Source of the DNA: an uncultured Bacillota bacterium
Lineage (GTDB): Bacteria; Bacillota; Dehalobacteriia; UBA4068
Length of the DNA stretch: 35,327 nucleotides
Direction of reading: 5' to 3'
Assembly: GCA_934271085.1 (NCBI GenBank)
Contig: CAKQQU010000011.1
Span: forward strand, 1 to 35,327
The notes beneath the pieces are model-generated. The model saw only the letters and a list, made by a program, of their open reading frames with translations. It was not told where the DNA came from and ran no database searches. The position numbers and the translations under genes are program-made. Shown one piece after another: positions 8,391 to 16,030 of this stretch. Positions within the stretch are counted from its first letter, which is position 1; the number at the start of each line of letters is the position of its first letter.

Positions 8391-8506
8391 ATACCCCGCC
8401 TCCCTTTCAGATAGTATTAGCCTTTTATAGCAAAATAATGCCAAAGACAAACATTCTGATTAAACAAGGGCATATTTCAAAAATAAAGGTCTTGACCTGA
8501 TATATA

Positions 8507-8552
8507 GCAAAAAACGGCTGCTCCTGCTTTTAAATGCGCAGAAGCACCCGTT
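8507..8552 (-). terminator. Intrinsic terminator of the unknown gene at 8625-9110
   Basis: On the minus strand, AACGG-TGCT-CTGC pairs with GCAG-AGCA-CCGTT (three small mismatches) across a ten-base loop, followed by six T. It lies 73 nt past the stop of the 161-residue gene. The FAD/Rieske gene therefore probably has its own promoter, between this terminator and 8390; I could not fix a convincing one. Confidence 0.7.
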
Positions 8553-8624
8553 CCCCAATACATTTATGCTTATTTGAACCGCCGTAATAACAATATAAAC
8601 AATGCGCTTTAGGGCTGACGGCCT

Positions 8625-9110
8625 TTATTTACGATCCTTCTTCCTGAATAAGCCGCCCAGGAGGCTGCCTACAGTATCGCCGATATTGTGGGCAATAGTG
8701 TAATCAGCAAAAGTGCCCTCCTCTATCATTCTTTCACGGTTGCGGGTTGTCAGCTCGCCTTCGGCTTCCACCCGCACCCATTGCATTGCGTCATCCAGGG
8801 CGCTTTTAGCCAGATCCTGCCGGTTCTCATACATTATTTCCTTGGCTATTTTACGGGAAGCCTGCTTTTCTTCCTTGGTCATCTTTCTCTGTTTCTGGGT
8901 GCATCTGGGCAAAATGGCATTAAACCTGTCAGACAAGCCGGTTGCTGCAAATTCCGCCTCAAACTGGCCGGCATCGGCGCATTTTTCTCCCAAAGCGTTG
9001 GTATCCCGGATAAAAGCATCCACTTCTTCCTGCATTTGCTGGGGAATATCAAAATACTGAGCAAAAAACCCCACTCTTGCATCCACGCATTTTTTTACAT
9101 CATCAACCAT
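8625..9110 (-). CDS. Hypothetical 161-residue protein
   Basis: I do not recognise a family. The start at 9110 is set by AAGGAGG just upstream; longer in-frame readings through the preceding non-coding DNA have no such site. The sequence is largely alpha-helical and charged: a D-V-x-x-C-V-D-A-R-V-G-F-F N-terminus, a basic lysine-rich middle with K-M-T-K-E-E-K-Q-A, and a C-terminal G-D-T-V-G-S-L-L-G-G-L-F-R-K-K segment that could be a short glycine-rich amphipathic tail. There is no signal peptide and no clear membrane span. It is a single-gene unit with its own terminator. It is probably real, given the ribosome site, the terminator and the codon use. Confidence 0.7.
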   Translation of the reverse strand: MVDDVKKCVDARVGFFAQYFDIPQQMQEEVDAFIRDTNALGEKCADAGQFEAEFAATGLSDRFNAILPRCTQKQRKMTKEEKQASRKIAKEIMYENRQDLAKSALDDAMQWVRVEAEGELTTRNRERMIEEGTFADYTIAHNIGDTVGSLLGGLFRKKDRK

Positions 9111-9208
9111 TGTGTTCCTCCTTATGTCTGTCTGCAAATACCATATTGCAATAAGCAACCTATTCCCGGCTGCCAAGGGTGTACTGCCTGTATTATATAT
9201 ATAATAAA

Positions 9209-9225
9209 ATTTCCCCGCGGGAAAT
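9209..9225. repeat. Short perfect inverted repeat upstream of the unknown gene
   Basis: ATTTCCC and GGGAAAT flank a 3-nt centre. On the minus strand a TTTTATTA run follows. It sits about 100 nt upstream of the start at 9110, beside AT-rich DNA. It could be an operator or the end of a lost gene; no function is assigned. Confidence 0.4.
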
Positions 9226-9279
9226 GAAAAACCCTGCCGGCCACTTACTGCTGATCTGTTTAATTTACGCATACTGTTC

Positions 9280-9444
9280 CTGTTTAAGCTCACGGATTTC
9301 GAGCTCTTTGTGTCGGGCAGCAGAAAGAAAGGCTCATATCTTCCCGGAGAATGGCGAAACTTCTTCGGCATACCGGTAGAACAGCATGAAGAGTCATACA
9401 AAATCGATTTGGCGGACGGGTACATAACGACCGATAAGGCGTAG
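9280..9444 (+). pseudogene. 3' remnant of an unknown gene, coupled to the next gene
   Basis: A protein-like frame runs in to a TAG at 9442-9444 and contains a plausible segment (L-T-D-F-E-L-F-V-S-G, then L-P-G-E-W-R-N-F-F-G-I-P, then D-L-A-D-G-Y-I-T-T-D-K-A). It has no usable start: the frame is closed by TAA at 9205-9207, with no ATG and no ribosome site inside. The stop codon lies within the AGGTGAT ribosome site of the following gene, an arrangement typical of coupled operon genes. That argues that this was once a full gene and has lost its 5' part. I do not recognise the family. It could instead be chance coding-like DNA. Confidence 0.45.
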
Positions 9445-9453
9445 GTGATAAAA

Positions 9454-9843
9454 ATGTTTTATGAGCAGGCAGGGCCAATTGAAGAAATCAGTGTCGAAGG
9501 TTTCAAGGTAGTAAGCGGCGATCTGTTTGTACACTTGCCCCGTAAGAGCGAACCGACATGTACCATCTGGTCGAACAGTATCCGCTTTAGCAAGACTGCG
9601 CTCATAGCGCTCAATAGCTGTGAGCGGATACGGATAGAGGTAAATCCAGAGAAACGCTGCATTCTTATTGTGCCAGTCACAGAGAAGGACAAAGATGGGA
9701 TTTGGTGGAGCAAAAATGTCAAAGAGCCCCAGACCCGCAAGATGGGTTGCAAGCAATTTACAATGCAACTCTTTGATATGTGGCAATGGCGGTGTGATTA
9801 CGTTTATATAGATAATAATAATTTATCGTTTATATTCTTATAA
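9454..9843 (+). CDS. Small protein of unknown function, possibly truncated
   Basis: The ATG at 9454 is chosen because AGGTGAT lies four bases upstream; a GTG at 9445 is possible. The 129-residue product contains C-T-I-W-S-N-S-I-R-F-S-K and a conserved-looking R-I-E-V-N-P-x-x-R-C-I-x-I-V-P-V-T-x-K-D-K-D segment. It resembles short proteins seen in many Clostridia, sometimes labelled integrase in databases without evidence; I cannot assign a function. From memory, relatives run further after the aromatic W-x-W segment. Here the frame ends in a low-complexity D-N-N-N tail and AT-rich DNA, so the C-terminus may be lost. With the upstream remnant and the neighbouring tRNA cluster, this looks like a decayed accessory insert. 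Confidence 0.5.
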   Translation: MFYEQAGPIEEISVEGFKVVSGDLFVHLPRKSEPTCTIWSNSIRFSKTALIALNSCERIRIEVNPEKRCILIVPVTEKDKDGIWWSKNVKEPQTRKMGCKQFTMQLFDMWQWRCDYVYIDNNNLSFIFL

Positions 9844-9978
9844 CGATTGTCATTTTACCAAGCCCTGTCCTTTCAGACCACGGACGCATTAAATCCGGGC
9901 ATACAATGTGCTTATGGCCGGAAATGTTCGGAATATCCCCGGTTTCATGCCAAAAACATCTCAAGAACGGGAATAAAT

Positions 9979-10017
9979 AAAAAATTACCGTTGTTGAAAT
10001 TGTATCAACAACGGTAA
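9979..10017 (-). terminator. Terminator of the tRNA cluster
   Basis: A perfect 13-bp stem (arms 9985-9997 and 10005-10017, 7-nt loop) is followed on the minus strand by six T. It lies seven bases past the last tRNA and ends the tRNA transcript. Confidence 0.85.
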
Positions 10018-10023
10018 CTGATT

Positions 10024-10099
10024 TGGTTGCGGAGGGGGGATTCGAACCCCCGACCTTCGGGTTATGAGCCCGGCGAGCTGCCAGCTGCTCTACTCCGCG
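10024..10099 (-). tRNA. Initiator tRNA-fMet (CAU)
   Basis: The cloverleaf has anticodon CAT and an encoded CCA. Two identity marks of bacterial initiator tRNA are visible: an unpaired C1-A72 at the end of the acceptor stem, and three consecutive G-C pairs in the anticodon stem (GGG...CCC). It is the last gene of the three-tRNA transcript. Confidence 0.93.
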
Positions 10100-10129
10100 A
10101 CATATACCGTTGGCGAAAGCCAACGGCAT

Positions 10130-10214
<85 letters not shown>

Positions 10215-10233
10215 ATAATATTAAATAAATGGG

Positions 10234-10309
10234 TGGAGCCGACGATGGGACTCGAACCCGCAACCTGCTGATTACAAATCAGCTGCTCTGCCAATTGAGC
10301 TACGTCGGC
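10234..10309 (-). tRNA. tRNA-Thr (UGU)
   Basis: A 76-nt tRNA with anticodon TGT, acceptor stem GCCGACG/CGTCGGC, discriminator U and encoded CCA. It is the first gene of the cluster, 50 nt from the promoter -10. Confidence 0.95.
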
Positions 10310-10358
10310 ATGACTACGGCAGCTGCCGCTGAATACTGCATCATTTGGCTGCTTGATT

Positions 10359-10387
10359 ATAATATCATATATCTTACACCAATGCAA
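10359..10387 (-). promoter_or_regulatory. Promoter of the tRNA cluster
   Basis: On the minus strand TTGCAT (10382-10387) is followed by a 17-bp spacer and TATTAT (10359-10364), a good housekeeping-type promoter just upstream of tRNA-Thr. Confidence 0.65.
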
Positions 10388-10406
10388 GGTTTTTTTGCTC
10401 AAAAAT

Positions 10407-11234
10407 TCAGCGTTTATTCTCTTTTACCGGTATCTCTATCTGAATAATATAATCGTCCAGCTCATCTATAACTATATCATTAATGCCTGTTTCATATGAA
10501 AAACCATAAAAATGCAAATCATTGTCTGCGGCATATTCCAGGATCTCCTGATACTTCTGATACAGCAGCCCCCAATCCCCCTTATGAAAGGCCCGAAGAT
10601 ATTTTCCCCCGGGCTGTACATGAATATCCTTTTCAGGTACCGGCTGGGGCATTTCAATGAACATCGAAGAATAGCTGTCAAAATCTCCCCGGTACAGATT
10701 ATCAACGCTTATCATCACACCATAGGATACATCATATAGCCGGCGGATGCTGTGCTTTTTGATTTGTGCCAGTATTGCCGCCATCTCCTGCTCAAAAGGA
10801 GCATTGGTGGTAAAAGGGGCAGTTACCAGATAATTCCCTGCTTTTTCCCCCAGGCTTATTGCGGAAATATCAGTATCCAGCAGCCGGCGCATATCGTCCC
10901 TGCGCTTTATCATGGTTCTTTTTATCTCCAGCAGATGATCCACAGTTTTATCCACCTGGGCGATCTTCTCCGTCAGCAACTGTTCCAAGGCAGAGGCAGA
11001 ACGGCGGCTCATAAAATCCCGTATTTCCTTTATGGATACTCCAAGCTCCCGCAAAAGCAAAATGGTCTCCAGCACTGAACTCTGATAATAAGTATAATAC
11101 CTGTAGCCGTTTTCCCCTACCACGGCAGGCTTCAGAATACCCGTTTCGTCATACCACATCAGGGTCTTTTTATTAATATGATGCAAATCTGCGAACTGCC
11201 CGATAGTAAAAAGTTTGCTTTTTTGTAATAACAC
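10407..11234 (-). CDS. MerR-family transcriptional regulator with GyrI-like effector domain
   Basis: The 275-residue protein has a MerR winged helix at residues about 8-75 (F-T-I-G-Q-F-A-D-L, then K-T-L-M-W-Y-D-E-T-G-I-L-K-P, then Y-R-Y-Y-T), a dimerising coiled-coil helix to about 120, and a C-terminal domain of the BmrR/GyrI effector-binding type (about 130-270). This layout is typical of BmrR/TipA-like regulators that sense small hydrophobic or cationic molecules. The start is GTG at 11234, with GGGGG eight bases upstream. It is divergent from a YitT-type membrane protein gene, and the shared 147-bp gap carries a MerR-type promoter facing that gene. It therefore probably activates the membrane protein gene. 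The effector is unknown. Confidence 0.88.
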   Translation of the reverse strand: MLLQKSKLFTIGQFADLHHINKKTLMWYDETGILKPAVVGENGYRYYTYYQSSVLETILLLRELGVSIKEIRDFMSRRSASALEQLLTEKIAQVDKTVDHLLEIKRTMIKRRDDMRRLLDTDISAISLGEKAGNYLVTAPFTTNAPFEQEMAAILAQIKKHSIRRLYDVSYGVMISVDNLYRGDFDSYSSMFIEMPQPVPEKDIHVQPGGKYLRAFHKGDWGLLYQKYQEILEYAADNDLHFYGFSYETGINDIVIDELDDYIIQIEIPVKENKR

Positions 11235-11247
11235 GGCAAATACCCCC

Positions 11248-11278
11248 TTGACAATACAGTTACTGTACGGTTTATCAT
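11248..11278 (+). promoter_or_regulatory. MerR-type promoter with 19-bp spacer and operator dyad
   Basis: TTGACA (11248-11253) and TATCAT (11273-11278) are separated by 19 bp, the over-long spacer that MerR activators correct by twisting DNA. Inside the spacer lies a perfect dyad, TACAGT-T-ACTGTA (11255-11267). The promoter points at the YitT-family gene starting at 11382. The dyad also lies about 20 bp upstream of the regulator gene, so autoregulation is plausible. Confidence 0.8.
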
Positions 11279-11381
11279 ATCATACAAAGGATATATCCGC
11301 AATATTAGATAGAGATTTCCCTGCATCCATAAAAAAACAATGGCAAAACACACCGCAGGGGGAAAAGGAATATGATATAAT

Positions 11382-12083
11382 ATGAAACTTCGAGACCTGA
11401 CCAAACTGTTTAATACGAAAAAAGTACTGCTATGCGTTGCCGGCAGCGCTATCCTCGCTTTTGGCCTTTACAATATCCATGCCTTGTCCGGAGTTACCGA
11501 AGGCGGCGTTCTGGGTCTTACCCTGCTGCTTAATTACTGGCTGGATCTGTCTCCGGCCATATCAGGCCTTATTATGAACGCAGCCTGCTACGCGCTGGGC
11601 TGCCGCCTGCTTGGCCGCTCCTTTATCGTTTACTCCATTATCAGCGGCGGCTGCTTTTCCGGGTTTTACGCCATTTTTGAGCTTTTTCCGCCGATCTGGC
11701 CGCAACTGGCAGATATGCCTTTGGCAGCAGCCCTGCTGGGCGCTGTTTTCGTAGGTTTAGGCGCAGGGCTATGCGTCAGGGCCGGCGGAGCGCCGGGCGG
11801 CGACGACGCTCTTGCCATGAGTATCTGCAAGCTGGTCAAATGGGATATCCGCTGGGTATATCTGGCCAGCGATATGATAGTGCTGCTGCTGTCCCTTACC
11901 TATCTGGATCTGGAACGGTTTGCGGTCAGCGCTCTGTCAGTGGTACTTTCCGGGCAAATCATCGGTATAGTACAGCTTATCGGCAAACCACGGAAACAGC
12001 ATAGACTTGCTCGTAAAAATAAAGACACCGGATTGCCTAAGAAAAGCAACCCGGCGCCAGCCGCGGAAGAAAAAATTAATTAG
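11382..12083 (+). CDS. YitT family membrane protein
   Basis: The 233-residue protein has about five to six membrane segments and the YitT-family signature: A-F-G-L-Y-N-I-H near the first span, then G-V-T-E-G-G-V-L-G-L-T, and G-G-A-P-G-G-D-D-A-L-A in the second half. The C-terminal cytosolic domain (DUF2179) found in many YitT proteins is missing; a short basic, lysine/arginine-rich tail is present instead. The function of the family is not settled. The gene is probably controlled by the divergent MerR regulator through the 19-bp-spacer promoter, leaving a leader of about 95 nt. Its stop overlaps that of the convergent gene at 12080 by a few bases, with no terminator between them. Confidence 0.85.
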   Translation: MKLRDLTKLFNTKKVLLCVAGSAILAFGLYNIHALSGVTEGGVLGLTLLLNYWLDLSPAISGLIMNAACYALGCRLLGRSFIVYSIISGGCFSGFYAIFELFPPIWPQLADMPLAAALLGAVFVGLGAGLCVRAGGAPGGDDALAMSICKLVKWDIRWVYLASDMIVLLLSLTYLDLERFAVSALSVVLSGQIIGIVQLIGKPRKQHRLARKNKDTGLPKKSNPAPAAEEKIN

Positions 12084-13171
12084 CTGCCCTGATCCTGTAA
12101 AAAATAACCGGGGTCCCTGCGGTACTGATAAGCAGCGCAGATCCTGGCCTCATCCAAATAGGCCAACAGGTTTTCATCGGGCGTACCATAGGCGCAATCG
12201 CAGCCGGTGGAGATGGTAAAGCCCCGGGGGCTGTCCCAGGCTGCGGCAAAACAGCGGCGTACCGCGGCACGCACCTGCTCCGGGCTGCCCAGCAGCATCA
12301 CATTGATAGGATCCACATTGCCGGAGATAGGGATGCTTTCCCCTATCTCTTTCTTAACTTTGGCCAGTTTCACCACATTATCTACGCTGAAGGCACTGTA
12401 GCCGCAATCCACTACATCTTTCAGCAGGCGGCTGGTATCGCCGCAGATATGCACACTGACCAAACCCTGCCCATAAGGTTTGGCTGCCTCTACCACCCGC
12501 CGGGCATAGGGCTGGGCAAAGCTGCGGAAAGCCCGGGGCGACAGCACGTCCCCGGTAGCCAGCGGATCAGCAAGACTGGTGCCGAATCCGGCCTGCCAGA
12601 AAGGCGTCGCCAGAGAAATTATTGCCCGGGTGGCAAAATCCAGCAGCTTATGGATATTCTCCGTATCGGTAAGCAGGCCCATCAGCAGTTTTTCCGGCCC
12701 CAGCAGACCGGAGGCCGCGGTGAAGGGCGCGGCAAAGCTCATGCCGCAGCCCACCTCCTGCCCCAGATCCTCCCGGAGTATTTCCAGACACTCAAAGCAA
12801 TTCCTGGCCAGCTTATCCCCTTTAAGAGTGGCTTTTTCCGAATCCAGCCGCTCTACCTGCGCGGCTTTTTCCAAAGGAAAGGAAAGCAAAGAGATAGCCG
12901 CATGCTCAGGCATATCATGCTCCGCGCCGTAAAGCAGCCCCAGCCCGTGCAAGCCATGGCCCGCTCCCAGTCCGTCCAAATGAAATTTTTGATAAAGCCG
13001 CTTTTGCACCATAGCCATGCTGCGGCCATCCGCCAGCTCCTGGCTTCTTACCCAGCCGCAGTGACGGTGGGCATCCAGCCCGTAAATGATGCCGATAGGC
13101 AGACGATCTGCTTCCCTGCCCTCTGCCAGAGCCTTGCGCCGCTCTACGGGAGTCATCTGACTCTTAAACAT
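12080..13171 (-). CDS. UroD/MtaA-family methyltransferase-like protein in a metNIQ operon
   Basis: The 363-residue protein belongs to the uroporphyrinogen-decarboxylase fold family. It carries the zinc signature of the cobalamin-dependent methyltransferases MtaA/MtbA/CmuA: H241-I-C243 and a later cysteine (C324, in S-T-G-C-D-C). An S-G-N-V-D-P strand is also typical. True HemE decarboxylases lack this H-x-C...C set, so a methyl-transfer role is more likely than haem synthesis. It is the last gene after metQ-metN-metI, ten bases past metI, with GAAGGT before the ATG. The context suggests that the importer and this enzyme handle one sulfur or methyl compound, for example methyl transfer to a thiol such as homocysteine. 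That is inference; the partner corrinoid protein is not in the window. Confidence 0.82.
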   Translation of the reverse strand: MFKSQMTPVERRKALAEGREADRLPIGIIYGLDAHRHCGWVRSQELADGRSMAMVQKRLYQKFHLDGLGAGHGLHGLGLLYGAEHDMPEHAAISLLSFPLEKAAQVERLDSEKATLKGDKLARNCFECLEILREDLGQEVGCGMSFAAPFTAASGLLGPEKLLMGLLTDTENIHKLLDFATRAIISLATPFWQAGFGTSLADPLATGDVLSPRAFRSFAQPYARRVVEAAKPYGQGLVSVHICGDTSRLLKDVVDCGYSAFSVDNVVKLAKVKKEIGESIPISGNVDPINVMLLGSPEQVRAAVRRCFAAAWDSPRGFTISTGCDCAYGTPDENLLAYLDEARICAAYQYRRDPGYFLQDQGS

Positions 13172-13181
13172 AATATACCTT

Positions 13182-13871
13182 CTATTGCTTCATCTTGCGG
13201 TAAACCGCGTTTCCTATCCATTGTATCAACTGCACCATGATGATCAGGCTGATAACTGTAATATACATCACTGTATAATTGAAGCTTTGGTACCCGTAGG
13301 TCAGTGCTACCGAGCCGATGCCGCCTGCTCCCACCGCGCCGGCCACAGCAGTAGCGCTCAAAATGGCAATGGTAGCGATTATTACCCCGGAAACGATAGC
13401 GGGCATGGCCTCAGAAAACATCACCCGGAATACTACCTGCCTGTCCCTCAGGCCAAAGGAACGCATAGCCTCCACCAGCTCCGGATCCACCTCTTGCAGG
13501 GCGCTTTCCACCAGCTTGGCAATGAAAGCCGCCGCACTGACGGTCAGCGGCACAATGGCTGCCTTGACCCCAATGGCAGTACCCACAATAGCCTTGGTCA
13601 CCGGCAGCATAAAAACAATAAGGATTATCACCGGAAAAGAGCGGATGATATTAATGATGAAGCTGAGTATCTCATAGACCGGCTTGTTTTGCCAGATGCC
13701 GCCCCGGTTGGTGACTACCAGCAAAACTGCCAGCAAAAAACCGAGAATAATGCTGAAAATGGTAGTAAAAAAGAGCATTTTAAAAGTGGCGCCATAGGCG
13801 GGCAGCAAAATGCGGTGCCAAAAATTCATTTGGTATTCTGTTAAAAAGTTGCTCAAAATTCCATCCAACAT
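13182..13871 (-). CDS. metI: Methionine-type ABC transporter permease
   Basis: The 229-residue protein has five to six hydrophobic spans and the MetI-type permease layout. This includes the S-F-P-V-I-I-L segment, the A-A-x-A-x-L-V-E-S-A-L-x-E-V-D coupling region and E-A-M-R-S-F-G-L, with the G-A-V-G-A-G-G-I-G stretch near the end. In MetNIQ systems two copies of the permease pair with two MetN ATPases and import methionine or related compounds. The ATG at 13871 follows directly on the TAA of metN (adjacent bases), indicating tight translational coupling. The product spans the cytoplasmic membrane. Confidence 0.92.
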   Translation of the reverse strand: MLDGILSNFLTEYQMNFWHRILLPAYGATFKMLFFTTIFSIILGFLLAVLLVVTNRGGIWQNKPVYEILSFIINIIRSFPVIILIVFMLPVTKAIVGTAIGVKAAIVPLTVSAAAFIAKLVESALQEVDPELVEAMRSFGLRDRQVVFRVMFSEAMPAIVSGVIIATIAILSATAVAGAVGAGGIGSVALTYGYQSFNYTVMYITVISLIIMVQLIQWIGNAVYRKMKQ

Positions 13872-14861
13872 TTATTCCGCCCCCTCGCCGCTGTTTTCAT
13901 TGGGTTGATAAATATGCCACAGCACCTTTTTGCCGTCCAGCCAATCGCAAAGCCGCTGTCTGTCGGCCTCGGCAATATTTATCACCAGGGAGCCAAGCAT
14001 CTGCTCCTGATAAGGTTCCATCTTGCCGCCGATAACCCGGTAATCCAGCCCCAGCTCCCGGCCGATGCTGCTGAACACATCCCGGGATGCCTCATCGCAG
14101 ACCATAAGCTGAATATCCACTCCCTGACTGCTGGCAGGGGCGTCGTTTTCCATCATAAAGCGGCGCAGGGCTTCCGGCTGCTCCAAAAAGAGCCGGCGCA
14201 CATTGCCGTCTATGGAAAGGCGGCCCTTTTCCAGCAGCGCCAGATTATTGCACAGTTCCCTGATCACCTGCATTTGATGGGTTACCACGATGATAGTGAT
14301 GCCCAGCTCCCTATTGATCCGCCTCAGCAGATCCAATATGGAGTGAGTTGTGCCAGGGTCCAGCGCAGAGGTGGATTCATCGCTGAGAAGGATCTTCGGC
14401 TCCATGGAAAGAGCCCGGGCAATAGCCACCCGCTGCTTCTGTCCGCCGGAAAGCACTGCCGGCTTTTCTTTAAGCTTTTCGGTTATGCCTACCAGTTCCG
14501 CCAGCTCCCGCACCCTGCAGTCAATTTCCTTTTTGCTGTAACCCCAGCATTTCATAGGAAAGCCTATATTATCATAAACGGTCTTGCGGGTCATCAGGGA
14601 AAAATGTTGAAAGATCATGGCGATATCCTTGCGGTAGCGCCGCAGCTCCTCTTTATTCAGGTCTTTGACCTCCACGCCATCCACCCATATGCTGCCGGCA
14701 TCATAGGTTTCCAGCCCGTTTAAGCAGCGCAGCAGGGTGCTTTTGCCGGCGCCGCTTTTGCCCACAAGGCCATATATATCCCCGTTATCTATGGTCAGCT
14801 CTATATCCTGCAAAACTTTAAGCGACCCAAAGGATTTTTGCAGGCCGTGAATTTCTATCAT
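13872..14861 (-). CDS. metN: Methionine-type ABC transporter ATP-binding protein
   Basis: The 329-residue protein (start at 14861, GGAGG upstream) has a complete ABC ATPase: Walker A G-K-S-G-A-G-K-S-T, signature L-S-G-G-Q-K-Q-R-V-A, Walker B I-L-L-S-D-E-S-T-S-A-L-D, and the switch V-V-T-H-Q-M. In most ATPases the Walker B tail is C-D-E-A-T, while MetN proteins often have C-D-E-A-T-S-A-L-D; here it reads S-D-E-S-T. After about residue 245 there is a NIL-type C-terminal domain, the methionine-binding regulatory domain of MetN that gives trans-inhibition. An in-frame extension upstream is non-coding. It is the middle gene of the operon. Confidence 0.93.
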   Translation of the reverse strand: MIEIHGLQKSFGSLKVLQDIELTIDNGDIYGLVGKSGAGKSTLLRCLNGLETYDAGSIWVDGVEVKDLNKEELRRYRKDIAMIFQHFSLMTRKTVYDNIGFPMKCWGYSKKEIDCRVRELAELVGITEKLKEKPAVLSGGQKQRVAIARALSMEPKILLSDESTSALDPGTTHSILDLLRRINRELGITIIVVTHQMQVIRELCNNLALLEKGRLSIDGNVRRLFLEQPEALRRFMMENDAPASSQGVDIQLMVCDEASRDVFSSIGRELGLDYRVIGGKMEPYQEQMLGSLVINIAEADRQRLCDWLDGKKVLWHIYQPNENSGEGAE

Positions 14862-14929
14862 ATTACCTCCGTTTATTGCCGTTTTACCCGCTTGGCTGAT
14901 GGTTAATGTACTTTTCAATGATAACATAA

Positions 14930-14958
14930 GGGCAAGGGACGCTTATATTCCCTTGCCC
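14930..14958 (-). repeat. Intercistronic stem-loop between metQ and metN
   Basis: A perfect 9-bp stem (14930-14938 with 14950-14958, 11-nt loop) lies in the 125-nt gap. Only a short T-stretch follows on the minus strand. It may stabilise the abundant metQ message or reduce read-through into metN, which fits the excess of binding protein usual for such transporters. Confidence 0.6.
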
Positions 14959-14986
14959 TTTGCCTTAACTAAAATGGAGGGTTCAC

Positions 14987-15817
14987 TTATTCCACAGGCA
15001 CATTAGCGCCGTTTGTGTTATCAATAACATACTGTTTGGCGTAGTCAGAAGTATAAGCAGTCACCAGATCCTTGGCCCACTGGGTATCCTTATCCTCTGC
15101 GCGGACGCAAACTCCCAGGGCTTCGGCAGAATGATCGATGTAATAAAGCTGATTCTTGGTAGGATCAAGACCGGCATTAGCCATGGTATTGGAGGAGCCA
15201 ATGTAAGCGGAAACTTCATCGATCGCCGCATAACCGGCAGAGGAGTCATTGGAGACAAACTCGAAATTATAGGGGTTTTCCACTATATCAGCCAGTCCAT
15301 ACAGGTCTTTTTCCTCATCAGTCAGCTTGATAAGACCACTATCCTGCAGGGCCAACAGATCCAGGCTCTGATTGGAAGCATCCTGAGCTACCCGGATAGT
15401 GCCGCCTGCTGCTTTCAGCTCATCCAAAGTGGAATATTTTTCAGAATAAATACCGCCATAATAAAGGAAGCAGGGCGCCAGCATCACAATATCAGTACCT
15501 TTTTCTTCATTGTACATGTCCAGGAAGGGCTGATGCTGATAGAAGTTAGCGTCAATGCTGCCTTCATCCAGGGCTACATTGGGAGTGAAATAATCGTCGA
15601 ACATAACTATCTCTACTTCGTATCCCATGTCTTCCAAAGGTTTGATGGCGGATTCAGCCATAATACGAGCAACTGGTTCAGTACCGATGCGCAGGGTGGT
15701 TTTGGTCTGCTCTCCGTCGGCAGCATTATTGTCAGCATTATCATTGCCGCAGGCACAGGTTGCCACCATAGCCAAAGCCAGCATAGCAACTATAATAATG
15801 GTTTTGATTTTCTTCAT
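14987..15817 (-). CDS. metQ: Methionine-type ABC transporter substrate-binding lipoprotein
   Basis: The 276-residue protein has a lipoprotein signal (M-K-K-I-K-T, hydrophobic core, then cysteines at 21 and 23; either could be the lipidated residue) followed by an acidic, N/D/A-rich linker. It continues with the NlpA/MetQ fold: L-R-I-G-T-E-P-V-A, the Y-E-V-E-I-V-M-F-D-D-Y strand, N-x-A-L-x-x-G-x-I-D-A-N-F-Y-Q-H (hallmark of the family), and D-I-V-E-N-P-Y-N. The usual P-N-D-x-x-N segment reads A-Q-D-A-S-N here, which may affect ligand choice. It is the first gene of the operon, preceded by AAGGAGA. No SAM riboswitch or T-box is visible in the leader. Confidence 0.93.
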   Translation of the reverse strand: MKKIKTIIIVAMLALAMVATCACGNDNADNNAADGEQTKTTLRIGTEPVARIMAESAIKPLEDMGYEVEIVMFDDYFTPNVALDEGSIDANFYQHQPFLDMYNEEKGTDIVMLAPCFLYYGGIYSEKYSTLDELKAAGGTIRVAQDASNQSLDLLALQDSGLIKLTDEEKDLYGLADIVENPYNFEFVSNDSSAGYAAIDEVSAYIGSSNTMANAGLDPTKNQLYYIDHSAEALGVCVRAEDKDTQWAKDLVTAYTSDYAKQYVIDNTNGANVPVE

Positions 15818-15862
15818 TAGATGATCTCCTTTTTATTGATAAAGTATTTGTGGGACTGAAAT

Positions 15863-15891
15863 ATAATAACTTTAAACAATTATTTTGTCAA
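15863..15891 (-). promoter_or_regulatory. Promoter of the metQNI operon
   Basis: On the minus strand a perfect TTGACA (15886-15891), a 17-bp spacer and TATTAT (15863-15868) lie about 46 nt upstream of the metQ start. Confidence 0.75.
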
Positions 15892-15956
15892 AACATATAA
15901 AATAATAATTATAGTTAATTATTATAAATTTTTATCCACGCTTTCCGGGTATTTAA

Positions 15957-15982
15957 AAATTCCCCGCCACAGCGGGGAATTT
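15957..15982 (-). terminator. Terminator of the activase gene
   Basis: AAATTCCCCGC (15957-15967) pairs with its complement at 15972-15982 (11 bp, 4-nt loop), and T-rich DNA follows on the minus strand. It lies about 50 nt past the activase stop at 16031 and separates it from the met operon. Confidence 0.8.
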
Positions 15983-16030
15983 CTTTAACATATATCTATA
16001 TAGCGGCAGATATTCCCAGGCAGATCCTGA

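Noticed and set aside
12080..13171. Annotation as HemE, uroporphyrinogen decarboxylase
   Set aside because: The H-x-C...C zinc set and the metNIQ context fit the methyltransferase branch; no haem genes are nearby.
12449..13240. Long open frames opposite the UroD-type gene, and similar ones opposite the activase (18533-19486) and DUF1015 (31028-32050) genes
   Set aside because: They lie antisense to well-supported genes, have odd compositions and lack ribosome sites.
15818..16030. Possible SAM riboswitch or T-box before metQ
   Set aside because: The gap is AT-rich and holds a promoter and an opposite-side terminator; no conserved riboswitch or T-box element was found, and the leader is only about 40 nt.
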